Part shown: positions 24,175-32,107 of the stretch, piece after piece
How the letters are laid out: every line of letters begins with the position of its first letter
Position numbering within the stretch: the stretch's first letter is position 1
DNA from: Saccharopolyspora sp. SCSIO 74807
GTDB lineage: Bacteria > Actinomycetota > Actinomycetes > Mycobacteriales > Pseudonocardiaceae
Direction of reading: 5' to 3'
Assembly: GCF_037023755.1 (NCBI RefSeq)
Contig: NZ_CP146100.1
Location: 3,503,501 to 3,567,500, forward strand
DNA: 64,000 bases
Notes under the pieces: generated by a model
Database searches by the model: none
Told to the model about the DNA's origin: nothing
The model's input: only the letters and a program-made list of their open reading frames with translations
Translations under genes and position numbers: made by a program

Positions 24175-24728
24175 GAGCTTTTCCGGCCCTTGCCGCGCTT
24201 GCCGTCCTGCCGGGGCCGTTCGAGGGGTTCGGTCGGGCTCCGGTCGTCGGGCGAACCCGGCAACTGATCCGCGCGCAGCGCCTTGAACCCTTGCAGCACC
24301 CCGAGAATCGCCTCGGCCACGTGCGGACGATCCTGCTCCGGGAATTGCCCGGTGAGCTGGCGCAGCGCCACCTCCTCGACCCCCTGCCTGCGGAATTGCC
24401 CGGCCAGCCGCCACTGCGCCAGCAGGTCCCGCGAGATCGCCGGATCGAAGAAGTCCAGGCCCACGCCGAAGAACTCGGCGAACGCGACCACCTCGGTCAG
24501 CCGCGGCACCGCGCGGCCGGTGCGCAGGTGCCACATGTGCGTGCCGGACATCCGCACGCCGCGCTCGGTCAGCAGCGCGGCCATCCGCTCGCTGCCGTAG
24601 GGCTTGCCGGTTTCCGGATCGGGTTGCGCCTCCAGCAGCTCGGTCAGCCGCTCGGCGAACACGTGCACGCTGATCGCGCTTCCCGAAGCGGGGCTGGCGG
24701 AGAAGTCGGGCGCGGGCTCCACGGACAC
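24171..24728 (-). CDS. XRE-type regulator paired with the metallopeptidase
   Basis: 185 residues from GTG at 24728; GTG at 24722 is an alternative. The segment FAERLTELLEAQPDPETGKP, YGSERMAALLTERGVRMSGTHMWHLRTGRAVPRLTEVVAFAEFFGVGLDFF is an XRE-like helix-turn-helix with the long loop typical of this actinobacterial group. The C-terminus is charged. TTAGAGT lies directly upstream; TAGAGT ends 7 bases before the second GTG, so a leaderless mRNA from 24722 is possible. It heads the four-gene cassette that ends in the P450. Confidence 0.83.
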   Translation of the reverse strand: MSVEPAPDFSASPASGSAISVHVFAERLTELLEAQPDPETGKPYGSERMAALLTERGVRMSGTHMWHLRTGRAVPRLTEVVAFAEFFGVGLDFFDPAISRDLLAQWRLAGQFRRQGVEEVALRQLTGQFPEQDRPHVAEAILGVLQGFKALRADQLPGSPDDRSPTEPLERPRQDGKRGKGRKSS

Positions 24729-24844
24729 GACTCTAAGGCGTGGCGATCTCCGGGACACCGCCGATGCCGTGAAAGATGTCCACACATGTGGCCGCAAGAC
24801 GTAGATCCGTCCACGTCCGTTGCTGTAGTGTGGCTCGCTCCAGG

Positions 24845-24927
24845 GGGTCAGTGGCGGGGGGCTCCGGGAGGCAGGAAGCCGGGCCGTGCAAGCAGCGGTC
24901 CGGCTTCTTCGAGCTCCCACCTGACCG
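24845..24927. other. long imperfect hairpin between the XRE and hbd genes
   Basis: Nested complementary blocks: GGTCAG (24846-24851) with CTGACC (24921-24926), GCTC (24861-24864) with GAGC (24911-24914), GAAGCCGG (24875-24882) with CCGGCTTC (24900-24907), and CCG/CGG closing a loop of about 9 bases. On the plus strand TAGTGT (24826-24831) ends about 10 bases before the structure. It may be a structured leader, attenuator or small RNA; no known riboswitch class fits. Confidence 0.55.
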
Positions 24928-24952
24928 CACTGGGGTGGCCTACCGCACCCCT

Positions 24953-24963
24953 TACCGACCGGT
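24953..24963. promoter_or_regulatory. third copy of the TetR-site core, before hbd
   Basis: TACCGACCGGT is identical to the core of the two 16-bp inverted sites flanking the TetR promoter region at 27.8 kb. It is 72 bases upstream of the hbd start and 12 bases before TTGACA at 24975. Confidence 0.45.
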
Positions 24964-25034
24964 AACCGTTCGTTTTGACATCATCCGGGCTGTCGTTCGG
25001 CAGCGGCCGAGTCGCGGACGGAAGGATCGGTGTG

Positions 25035-25889
25035 GTGACGAAGATCGAACGCGTGGGCGTGGTGGGCTCCGGCCTGATGGGAGCCGGCATCGCCGAGGTC
25101 AACGCCCGCTCCGGGCTCGACGTGCTGGTCTCCGAGGTCAGCGAGGAAGCCGTCGAAGCAGGCAGGCAGCGCATCACCGGCTCGCTGGAGCGCGCCGTGC
25201 AGCGCGGCAAGCTCGCCGAAGCCGACCGGGACGCCGCGCTGGGGCGGCTGCGGTTCACCACCTCGCTGGCCGACTTCGCCGACCGGCAGCTGGTCGTCGA
25301 GGCCATCGCGGAGAACGAGCAGCTCAAGACCAGCGTGTTCGCCGAACTGGACCGGGTCACCGGCGCGGACGCGATCCTGGCCTCGAACACCTCCTCCATC
25401 CCGATCGCCAAGCTCGCGGGCGCCACCGGCAGGCCCGAGCAGGTGCTCGGCGTGCACTTCTTCAACCCGGTGCCGGTGATGAAGCTGGTCGAGCTGGTGC
25501 CCTCGCTGGCGACCTCGGAGCAGACCGTGCAGCGAGCTTCCGATTTCGCCACCGAACAGCTCGGCAAGCAGGCCATCCGCGCCAAGGACCGGGCCGGGTT
25601 CGTGGTCAACGCGCTGCTGGTGCCGTACCTGCTGTCCGCGGTGCGGATGTACGAGAGCGGCGTGGCCTCCGCCGAGGACATCGACAACGGCATGGTCCTG
25701 GGCTGCTCGCACCCGATGGGGCCGCTGACGCTGTCGGACATGATCGGGCTGGACACCATGAAGTCCGTCGCCGACTCGATGTACGAGGAGTTCAAGGAGC
25801 CGCTGTACGCCGCGCCGCCGCTGCTGCAGCGGATGGTCGACGCCGGGCACTACGGCAAGAAGTCCGGCCGCGGCTTCTACACGTACTGA
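25035..25889 (+). CDS. hbd: 3-hydroxybutyryl-CoA dehydrogenase
   Basis: 284 residues. The NAD-binding motif is GVVGSGLMGAGIAEVNARSG; the catalytic His and surroundings are in EQVLGVHFFNPVPVMKLVELV, with the conserved SNTSSIPIAKLA before it. The C-terminal domain has DRAGFVVNALLVPYLLSAVRMYESG, MGPLTLSDMIGLD and GRGFYTY. It is of the short single-function type (FadB2/Hbd), oxidising 3-hydroxyacyl-CoA to acetoacetyl-CoA in fatty-acid, PHB or crotonyl-CoA breakdown. GTG at 25035 (or 25032) has GAAGGA upstream. No thiolase or crotonase is adjacent. Confidence 0.9.
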   Translation: MTKIERVGVVGSGLMGAGIAEVNARSGLDVLVSEVSEEAVEAGRQRITGSLERAVQRGKLAEADRDAALGRLRFTTSLADFADRQLVVEAIAENEQLKTSVFAELDRVTGADAILASNTSSIPIAKLAGATGRPEQVLGVHFFNPVPVMKLVELVPSLATSEQTVQRASDFATEQLGKQAIRAKDRAGFVVNALLVPYLLSAVRMYESGVASAEDIDNGMVLGCSHPMGPLTLSDMIGLDTMKSVADSMYEEFKEPLYAAPPLLQRMVDAGHYGKKSGRGFYTY

Positions 25890-25898
25890 GGAATCCTC

Positions 25899-26720
25899 TC
25901 AAGATTCCCCGAGCAGGCTCCGGATCTCCGCGGCGACCCGGCCGGGCGCTTCCTCGGGAAGGAAGTGCCCGGCCGCCGGGATCACGGCCAGCTCGGCGCC
26001 CGGGATCGTGCGGGCGAGCCATTCGCCCAGTTCCACCGGTTGCCAGCGGTCCTGCTCGCCCCACAGCACCCGCGTGGGCATCGCGAGTTCCGGCAGGCGC
26101 GCGGTGATCTCCCGGGTGGGCCGCGAGTCGTAGTGGCGCACTTGGTGCTCGAAGAACGACATGCGACCCAGCGGACCTCGATGCGGTTCCAAGTAGGCGT
26201 CGAGCACCGGCTCCGCCATCGGCGTCGTGACCGCCGACTGCAACTGCCGCGTGAGGATCTGCTCGAAGTCCTGCTGCGGCAGCCGCGCGTGGTCGTCGCC
26301 GTGCTCTTCGATGATCCGTCGCCAGGTCGGTGACGGCCACGAGTCCCGGCACACGCTGTCGATCAGCATCAGCCGCCGCACCCGTTGCGGGTGCTCGACG
26401 GCGAAAAGCTGCGCGATCGCACCGCCGATGTCGTGCGCGACCAGCGTGCACCGCTCGATCCCGAGGTGATCGAGCAGCCCGTGCAGCAGCGGGACCTGCT
26501 CGACCACCGACGTCGCCCGGCTCACCGGACGTTCCGAGCGGCCGTAGCCGAGCAGGTCGTGCGCGAGAACTCCGTGCCCGTCGGCTTCCGGTTCCGGGAT
26601 CACGTTGCGCCACAAGAAGCTGTGCGACGGGGTGCCGTGCAGCAGCACGACCGTTTCTCCCGTCGTGCCCGGCGAGTGGTGGTAGGCGAGCCGGGCGCCG
26701 TCGATGACCGCGTTGTCCAT
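25899..26720 (-). CDS. alpha/beta hydrolase of the haloalkane dehalogenase/epoxide hydrolase type
   Basis: 273 residues from ATG at 26720 (AGGAG 11 bases upstream). A GTG at 26753 that overlaps the upstream stop as GTGA is an in-frame alternative. Oxyanion motif LLHGTPSHSFLWRNVIP; the nucleophile is Asp in TLVAHDIGGAIAQ, as in dehalogenases and epoxide hydrolases rather than esterases; cap helices with FFEHQVRHYDSR; acid in VLWGEQDRWQP; His in IPAAGHFLPEEAP. It lies directly downstream of the oxidoreductase and is probably cotranscribed under the TetR regulator. The substrate is unknown. Confidence 0.83.
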   Translation of the reverse strand: MDNAVIDGARLAYHHSPGTTGETVVLLHGTPSHSFLWRNVIPEPEADGHGVLAHDLLGYGRSERPVSRATSVVEQVPLLHGLLDHLGIERCTLVAHDIGGAIAQLFAVEHPQRVRRLMLIDSVCRDSWPSPTWRRIIEEHGDDHARLPQQDFEQILTRQLQSAVTTPMAEPVLDAYLEPHRGPLGRMSFFEHQVRHYDSRPTREITARLPELAMPTRVLWGEQDRWQPVELGEWLARTIPGAELAVIPAAGHFLPEEAPGRVAAEIRSLLGES

Positions 26721-26749
26721 GGGCGCGTCGCTCCTGGCGCTCAGGTGGT

Positions 26750-27784
26750 TCACGCCGCGTCCGGGAGCACGACGAGCTTGCCGAAGAAGTCCTTGGCCTT
26801 GAAGTCCTGCTGCGCTTCGCGGAGCCGGTGCAGCGGGTAGGTCCCGGCCAGCAGCGGGCGCAGTTCACCGGCGGCGATGTGCCGAACCACGCGGGCGAAA
26901 TCCTCGTGCGTGCCGAACGAGGAACCGACCAGCTCGACCTGCCGCAGGTAGATCGTGCGCAGATCGGTTTCGACCAGCGGCCCGGCGATCCCGCCGGCGA
27001 CGACGTAGCGGCCCAACGGCGCCAAAGCCCGCAGCAGCGGGGAAAACGCCGGACCGGCCACGACATCGGCGACGACGTCGACCGGGCCGGTGCGCTCGAG
27101 CTCCACCGCCAGATCCGCCCGGTCCAGGACGGCTTCGGCACCCAGCTTCGCGGCGCGCTCGGCCTTCGCTGCCGTCGTGACCGCGACGACCCGCGCACCC
27201 CGCAGCGCACCGAGCTGGATCAACGCCGAACCGACTCCGCCCGAGGCGCCGGTGACCAGCACCGTCTCCCCGGCGCGCACGCGGGCTCGCTCCAGCATCC
27301 GCATTGCGGTGGCGTAGGCGGTCGGGAACGTGGCGAGCTCCGCGTCGCCGAGTTCGCTGTCGATCGGATGCGCGTTGCCCGCGGGCACGGTCACGAGTTC
27401 GGCGAAACCGCCGTCGCGCTCGCTGCCCAGGTATTCGGTGTCGACCAGTTCCCGCTCGCCGCCGGTGTAGAGCATCGGGTCGACCAGCACGCGCTCGCCG
27501 ATCCGTTCTTCGCCGACGCCGGGGCCCACGCGGTCGATCCGGCCCGCGACGTCCGCGCCTTGCACGCGGGGGAATTCGAGCGGTTCGCGGCGCCAGCCCG
27601 CGGTCGCCGACGGGTCGTCGGACGAGCCGTACGCGCCTTCCCGCGTCCACACGTCGGTGTTGTTGATGCCCGTCGCGCCGACGCGGATCCGCACCTCGTG
27701 CGCGGAGGGTTCGGGTTCCGGCAGGTCCTCGCGGTAGTCGAGCCGTTCCGGCCCGCCGAACCCGGTCAACTGCACTGCTCGCAT
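26750..27784 (-). CDS. zinc-type NADPH:quinone oxidoreductase (MDR family)
   Basis: 344 residues. N-terminal GroES-like domain (MRAVQLTGFGGPERLDYREDLPEPEPSAHEVRIRV is family-typical, followed by GATGINNTDVWTREG and FPRVQGADVAGRIDRVGPGV), then the Rossmann motif GETVLVTGASGGVGSALIQLG. The catalytic-zinc cysteines of alcohol dehydrogenases are absent, which points to the quinone reductase/enone reductase branch. AGGAGA precedes the ATG. It diverges from a TetR gene; the promoter region carries a 16-bp site on each side, so it is almost certainly that regulator's target. Confidence 0.87.
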   Translation of the reverse strand: MRAVQLTGFGGPERLDYREDLPEPEPSAHEVRIRVGATGINNTDVWTREGAYGSSDDPSATAGWRREPLEFPRVQGADVAGRIDRVGPGVGEERIGERVLVDPMLYTGGERELVDTEYLGSERDGGFAELVTVPAGNAHPIDSELGDAELATFPTAYATAMRMLERARVRAGETVLVTGASGGVGSALIQLGALRGARVVAVTTAAKAERAAKLGAEAVLDRADLAVELERTGPVDVVADVVAGPAFSPLLRALAPLGRYVVAGGIAGPLVETDLRTIYLRQVELVGSSFGTHEDFARVVRHIAAGELRPLLAGTYPLHRLREAQQDFKAKDFFGKLVVLPDAA

Positions 27785-27797
27785 CGCTTCTCCTAGG

Positions 27798-27864
27798 TAT
27801 ACCGACCGGTGTGGTTATCACTGAAGACGCGCGCGGCGGATTTGTCAACACACCGGTCGGTATA
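27798..27864. promoter_or_regulatory. paired TetR operators in the divergent promoter
   Basis: TATACCGACCGGTGTG (27798-27813) and its exact reverse complement CACACCGGTCGGTATA (27849-27864) are separated by 35 bases. Each overlaps a -10 box: TATA near the oxidoreductase start on the minus strand and TATAGAAT (TAGAAT 27863-27868) 6 bases before the TetR ATG. Confidence 0.75.
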
Positions 27865-27874
27865 GAATGGGCTC

Positions 27875-28438
27875 ATGACTCGCGAACGGCTCACACCCGC
27901 CGGGCGGCGGATCCTCGACGTGGCCGCCGAGCTGTTCTACCGGCAGGGCATCCACGCGGTCGGCGTCGAGGGCATCGCCGCCGAAGCCGGGGTCACGAAG
28001 AAGACGCTGTACGCCTGCTTCGGCTCCAAGGACAACCTCGTCACCGCATACCTCGAGCAGCGCGACGAGCGCTGGCGCGAGTGGGTGCTGCGGTGGCTCG
28101 ACGAGCACGGTGGATCGGCCGCGGAGCAAGTGCTCGGCACGTTCGACGCGCTGGCCGAGTGGATCGATCGCGGGGACTTCCGCGGCTGCGGCTTCGTCAA
28201 CGCGCTGGCCGAGATCCCCGACGCCGAGCACCCGGCGCGCGCGATCATCACCGCGCAGCAGGAATGGGTGCGGGAGCACTTCGCGCGGCTCGCCGAAGCC
28301 GCGGATGCGCCCGACCCGGCCGACTTCGCCAAGACCGCGCTGCTGCTCTACGAAGGCGTCACCGTCTCCGCCTCGATGGATGTGCCGGATGCGGCGCGGC
28401 AGGCGCGGAAGGCGGCCGAGGTACTGCTGAAGACTTGA
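27875..28438 (+). CDS. TetR family transcriptional regulator
   Basis: 187 residues. The DNA-binding domain is RRILDVAAELFYRQGIHAVGVEGIAAEAGVTKKTLYACFGSKDNLVTAYLEQ; the ligand domain has RGCGFVNALAEIPDAEHPARAIITAQQEW, typical of the actinobacterial group that controls adjacent reductases. The ATG lies 6 bases after TAGAAT with no ribosome site, so the mRNA is probably leaderless. The paired 16-bp sites indicate autoregulation and control of the divergent oxidoreductase. Its TGA abuts the GntR stop (TGATCA) with no gap. Confidence 0.9.
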   Translation: MTRERLTPAGRRILDVAAELFYRQGIHAVGVEGIAAEAGVTKKTLYACFGSKDNLVTAYLEQRDERWREWVLRWLDEHGGSAAEQVLGTFDALAEWIDRGDFRGCGFVNALAEIPDAEHPARAIITAQQEWVREHFARLAEAADAPDPADFAKTALLLYEGVTVSASMDVPDAARQARKAAEVLLKT

Positions 28439-29200
28439 TCAGGTGATCGTCTCGCGCAGCGAATCGATGGCGTGGCTGCGGTGGGTGCTCAGCTCGGCGA
28501 TCAGCTTCTCGGCGTCGCCTTCCGCGGCCGCGCGGACGATCGCCGAATGCTCCTCGCGCACGCGCGCGCGGTTGGCCGTCGCGTTGTAGTAGACCGCGCG
28601 ATAGGCGTCCGTGGCGTCCCACAGCGTCCGCACCATCCGCATCAGCCGCGGCATTCCGGCGGGCTCCAGCAAGGCGAAGTGGAACCTGCGGTTCGCCGCG
28701 ATCATGCCCACCAGGTCCCCGTCCTCGGCGGCCGATTCGACGTCCTCGGCCGCATCGGTGATCCGGGCCAGGTCGGCCTCGGTGAACGCGGTTGCCGCGA
28801 TCCCGGCCGCCTCCGACTCCAGCAGTTCCCGGATCCGGTAGACCTCCACCAGGTCGTCCAGCGACAGCTCCGCCACCGCGTAGCCGCGGTGCGGGCGGTA
28901 GACGACCTGTCCCTCGGCTTCCAGGGTCTTCAGCGCCTCCCGCAGCGGCACCCGGCTGACGCCGAGGTCGTGCGCGATGCCGTCCTGCCGGATCGGGCGG
29001 CCCGGTGGCAGCGACCCGGAGGTGATCGCGCGGCGCAGCGCGTCGAGCACGAAGGCCTGCGTGGTCGGCGGCCGGGTGCCCTGGTCCGGCCAGCGCAGGT
29101 CGGCGCGGGGAGCTGCGGTGCGGGCATCTGTAGTGCGGGCATCTGCGGTGCGCGCCTGGTCCTGCGGCGCCTCGTCGGGGTGGTCGCGATCTGCGGGCAT
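28439..29200 (-). CDS. GntR (FadR-type) transcriptional regulator
   Basis: 253 residues. After a repetitive leader (DARTTDARTAAPR, encoded by 15-bp repeats) comes the winged helix: FVLDALRRAITSGSLPPGRPIRQDGIAHDLGVSRVPLREALKTLEAEGQVVYRPHRGYAV. The C-terminal helical FCD domain follows with RELLESEAAGIAA, RRFHFALLEPAGMPRL and EEHSAIVRAAAEGD. The His/Asp/Glu residues there usually bind a metal and a carboxylate ligand. AGGAG precedes the ATG. It diverges from the CoA-transferase/glutaryl-CoA dehydrogenase operon, whose promoter carries a 12-bp palindrome suited to this family. Glutarate or a related acid is a likely inducer (inference). Confidence 0.9.
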   Translation of the reverse strand: MPADRDHPDEAPQDQARTADARTTDARTAAPRADLRWPDQGTRPPTTQAFVLDALRRAITSGSLPPGRPIRQDGIAHDLGVSRVPLREALKTLEAEGQVVYRPHRGYAVAELSLDDLVEVYRIRELLESEAAGIAATAFTEADLARITDAAEDVESAAEDGDLVGMIAANRRFHFALLEPAGMPRLMRMVRTLWDATDAYRAVYYNATANRARVREEHSAIVRAAAEGDAEKLIAELSTHRSHAIDSLRETIT

Positions 29201-29306
29201 CGGGCTCCTGCCGGGTCTTCGGGCGTGGCGTCGTGCTCGGCGGACGTGACGCCGATCATCGCGCGGACGACCGCCCCGGATCGACGATCACCCGGACGAG
29301 ATCTTG

Positions 29307-29343
29307 TTGACGACTGCGGCGCTGACTGTATATTGGATCCAAT
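29307..29343 (+). promoter_or_regulatory. promoter and 12-bp operator of the glutarate operon
   Basis: TTGACG (29307-29312), a 16-base spacer, then TATATT (29329-29334) make the best -35/-10 pair in the window. The perfect palindrome ATTGGATCCAAT (29332-29343) overlaps the -10 and the expected start of transcription. The same 12 bases are known as the operator of VanR, a GntR/FadR-type repressor of Caulobacter. Confidence 0.8.
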
Positions 29344-29493
29344 CTCGGTGGAACGCAACACGCTGGCACGGAGCCGAATGCTCGCAAGTGGCGGCGGCCG
29401 GTCGGTGCAGGCGGTTGGCGGGACGTGCGTGCTCGTCGCGCGGTCCGGCGGTGCGTTCCCGCAGGCGGTCGAAGAACCGGAAGGTGGTCAGCG

Positions 29494-30687
29494 ATGGGTC
29501 GGGCGCTGCCGATGGACGGCGTGGTCGTGGCGGACTTCAGCCGGGTGCTGGCCGGTCCCTACGCGACCATGCTGCTGGCCGACCTCGGCGCGACCGTGAT
29601 CAAGGTCGAGCGGCCCGGCGCCGGGGACGACACTCGCGGCTGGGGTCCACCGTGGACGGAGCGCAGCTCGTCCTACTTCGAGTCGGTCAACCGCGGCAAG
29701 CGCAGCATCGCGCTGGACTTCGCCGACGAGCAGGACCGGGCCACCGCCCGCGAACTCGTCCGCCGCGCGGACGTGCTGGTGGAGAACTTCCGGCCGGGCG
29801 TGCTGGACAAGGCCGGGCTGGACTACGACGCCGCGCAGCAGCTCAACCCCGGGCTGATCTACGCGTCGGTGTCCGGTTTCGGTTCCGGTCCCGGCGCGGA
29901 CCTGCCCGGCTACGACTTCGTGGTGCAGGCGGTCGGCGGGCTGATGAGCGTCACCGGCGGCCAGGAAGGCCCACCGACGAAGGTGGGGGTCGCCGTGGTG
30001 GACGTGCTCACCGGCAAGGACCTCGCGTTCGGGATCATGGCCGCGCTGCGGCAGCGGGACGCCACCGGGCAGGGCCAGCACGTCGAGGTCAACCTGCTCT
30101 CCAGCCTGCTGTCCTCGCTGGTGAACCAGGTCAGCGGGCTGCTGACCACCGGCATCCCGCCGGAGCGGATGGGCAACCGGCACCCGAGCATCGCCCCGTA
30201 CGAGACGCTGCGCTGCGAGGACGCGCTGCTGGCCGTCGCGGTCGGCAACGACGACCAGTTCCGCAGGCTCACCGAAGCGCTGGGCCTGGTCGGCTTGGCC
30301 GACGACCCGGCCTTCGCGACCAACGCAGCGCGCGTGGCCAACCGCGACTCCCTGGTGGAGCGGCTGGAGAACGTGCTCGGCGCGCGGCCGGCCGCGGACT
30401 GGCAGGACCGGCTGCACCGGGTGGGCATCGCCTGCGGCCAGGTCAACGACCTCGGCGGTGCGCTGCAGTACGCCGAGTCGCTCGGGCTGGCCCCCACGGC
30501 CGATCCTGGTGACGGGGGAGTGGCGCAGGTGCGCACCCCGATCGAGTTCTCCGAGTCCGGCGTCGTGCCGCCGGTAGCGCCCCCGCACTTGGGCGAGCAC
30601 ACCGACGAGGTGCGTTCCTGGCTGGCAGGCGAGACCGCCGCGCCGGCGCCGTTGTTCGACGATCCGTCCCGAGGAGGCCGCCGATGA
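29494..30687 (+). CDS. CaiB/BaiF family (class III) CoA-transferase
   Basis: 397 residues. VVVADFSRVLAGPYATMLLADLGATVIKVERPGAGDDTR is the family N-terminus; the catalytic aspartate is in VGVAVVDVLTGKDLAFGI; later ERMGNRHPSIAPYETL and CGQVNDLGGAL are also typical. The start ATG has GGAAGG upstream. The stop overlaps the downstream glutaryl-CoA dehydrogenase start (ATGA), so this enzyme most likely activates glutarate with succinyl-CoA, like the human and Pseudomonas glutarate CoA-transferases; that substrate is inferred from context. A 150-base leader separates it from the promoter. Confidence 0.88.
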   Translation: MGRALPMDGVVVADFSRVLAGPYATMLLADLGATVIKVERPGAGDDTRGWGPPWTERSSSYFESVNRGKRSIALDFADEQDRATARELVRRADVLVENFRPGVLDKAGLDYDAAQQLNPGLIYASVSGFGSGPGADLPGYDFVVQAVGGLMSVTGGQEGPPTKVGVAVVDVLTGKDLAFGIMAALRQRDATGQGQHVEVNLLSSLLSSLVNQVSGLLTTGIPPERMGNRHPSIAPYETLRCEDALLAVAVGNDDQFRRLTEALGLVGLADDPAFATNAARVANRDSLVERLENVLGARPAADWQDRLHRVGIACGQVNDLGGALQYAESLGLAPTADPGDGGVAQVRTPIEFSESGVVPPVAPPHLGEHTDEVRSWLAGETAAPAPLFDDPSRGGRR

Positions 30688-31868
30688 GCGCCAAACCCGA
30701 CTTCGACCCCCGCGACCCCCTCGGCATCGACGCCGAGCTCAGCACCGAGCAGCTCGCGCTGCGCGACAGCGTCCGGGCGCTGTGCCGGGACCTGGTGGTG
30801 CCGCACGTCGGCGACTGGTTCGAGCGCGGCGAGTTCCCGCAGGCCCGGGAACTCGCTCGCGAACTCGGCAAGCTCGGCGTCCTCGGGATGCACCTGGAGG
30901 GCTACGGCTGCGCGGGCGCGTCCGCGGTGGACTACGGGGTGGCCTGCGAAGAGCTGGAGGCCGTCGACTCCGGGCTGCGTTCGCTGGTGTCGGTGCAGGG
31001 ATCGCTGGCGATGTTCGCGATCTGGCGCTGGGGCTCGGAGGAGCAAAAGCAGCAGTGGCTGCCGCGGATGGCGGCGGGCGAGGCGATCGGCTGCTTCGGG
31101 CTCACCGAACCGGACCACGGCTCGGACCCGGCGTCGATGCGCACCCGCGCGCGCAAGGACGGCGGAGACTGGGTGCTCGACGGGCGCAAGATGTGGATCA
31201 CCAACGGCAGCGTCGCCGATGTCGCCGTGGTCTGGGCGCAGACCGATGACGGCGTGCGCGGTTTCGTGGTGCCCACCGACGTGCCCGGATTCTCCGCGCC
31301 GGAGATCAAGAAGAAGGCATCCCTGCGCGCTTCGGTGACCAGCGAACTCGTGCTGGACGGGGTGCGGTTGTCCGCGGAGGCCGCCCTGCCCGGGGCCGTG
31401 GGGCTGCGCGGTCCGCTGAGCTGCCTGAACGAGGCCCGCTACGGGATCGTGTGGGGCGCGAACGGGGCGGCCCGCGACTGCCTGGGGACCGCGCTGGACT
31501 ACGCGCGCACCCGCGAGCAGTTCGACCGGCCCATCGCCGGCTTCCAGCTCACCCAGGGCAAACTCGCCGACATGGCGGTGCGGGTGAACAACGCCCGGCT
31601 GCTGGCGCTGCACCTGGGCAAGCGCAAGGACGCCGGGACGCTGCTTCCGCAGCAGGTCAGCTTCGGCAAGCTGGACAACGTGCGCGGCGCGCTGGAGGTC
31701 GCCCGCACGGCGCGGACCATCCTCGGCGCCAACGGGATCTCGCTGGAGTACCCGATCATGCGGCACATGACGAACCTGGAGTCGGTGATGACCTACGAAG
31801 GCACCAGCGAGATGCACGCGCTGACCATCGGCCAGGCGCTGACCGGCAGCAACGCCTTCCGCGGCTAG
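30684..31868 (+). CDS. gcdH: glutaryl-CoA dehydrogenase
   Basis: 394 residues, acyl-CoA dehydrogenase fold with the glutaryl-specific pattern. GYGCAGASAVDYGVACEELE and VDSGLRSLVSVQGSL carry the substrate-binding arginine (Arg99, equivalent to Arg94 of human GCDH); GCFGLTEPDHGSDPASM and WITNGSVADVAVVWAQ bind FAD. The catalytic base is Glu372 in VMTYEGTSEMHALTIG. It oxidises and decarboxylates glutaryl-CoA to crotonyl-CoA, feeding beta-oxidation through enzymes such as the hbd product encoded at 25 kb. It is translationally coupled to the CoA-transferase. Confidence 0.92.
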   Translation: MSAKPDFDPRDPLGIDAELSTEQLALRDSVRALCRDLVVPHVGDWFERGEFPQARELARELGKLGVLGMHLEGYGCAGASAVDYGVACEELEAVDSGLRSLVSVQGSLAMFAIWRWGSEEQKQQWLPRMAAGEAIGCFGLTEPDHGSDPASMRTRARKDGGDWVLDGRKMWITNGSVADVAVVWAQTDDGVRGFVVPTDVPGFSAPEIKKKASLRASVTSELVLDGVRLSAEAALPGAVGLRGPLSCLNEARYGIVWGANGAARDCLGTALDYARTREQFDRPIAGFQLTQGKLADMAVRVNNARLLALHLGKRKDAGTLLPQQVSFGKLDNVRGALEVARTARTILGANGISLEYPIMRHMTNLESVMTYEGTSEMHALTIGQALTGSNAFRG

Positions 31869-32107
31869 GAGGGCCCGCCGGTGGTCGAGCTGGTTCCGCC
31901 CCGGCGAGCGCGCCGGGGCCGCCAGGAAACAACCGTCAACAGCGGACCACCGTCCGCGCGTTGGCGCTGGACCGATCGGGGATGCCGCGGGCGGACGCCG
32001 CTCGACCTGGCCGCAACGTCCACAAAGGACACGCGTCCGGGTGCCGGCTTGCAGCGGCGTCGGCTCAGGAAGAGGTCCCGGAACGGGACGGCATCCGAGG
32101 CCGACCA

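Noticed and set aside
24845-24927. Cobalamin riboswitch on the minus strand (GCCACTG near the 3' side)
   Set aside because: Only that heptamer fits; the GGxxxAAxxGG and B12-box core are missing, and the downstream gene is a regulator unrelated to cobalamin.
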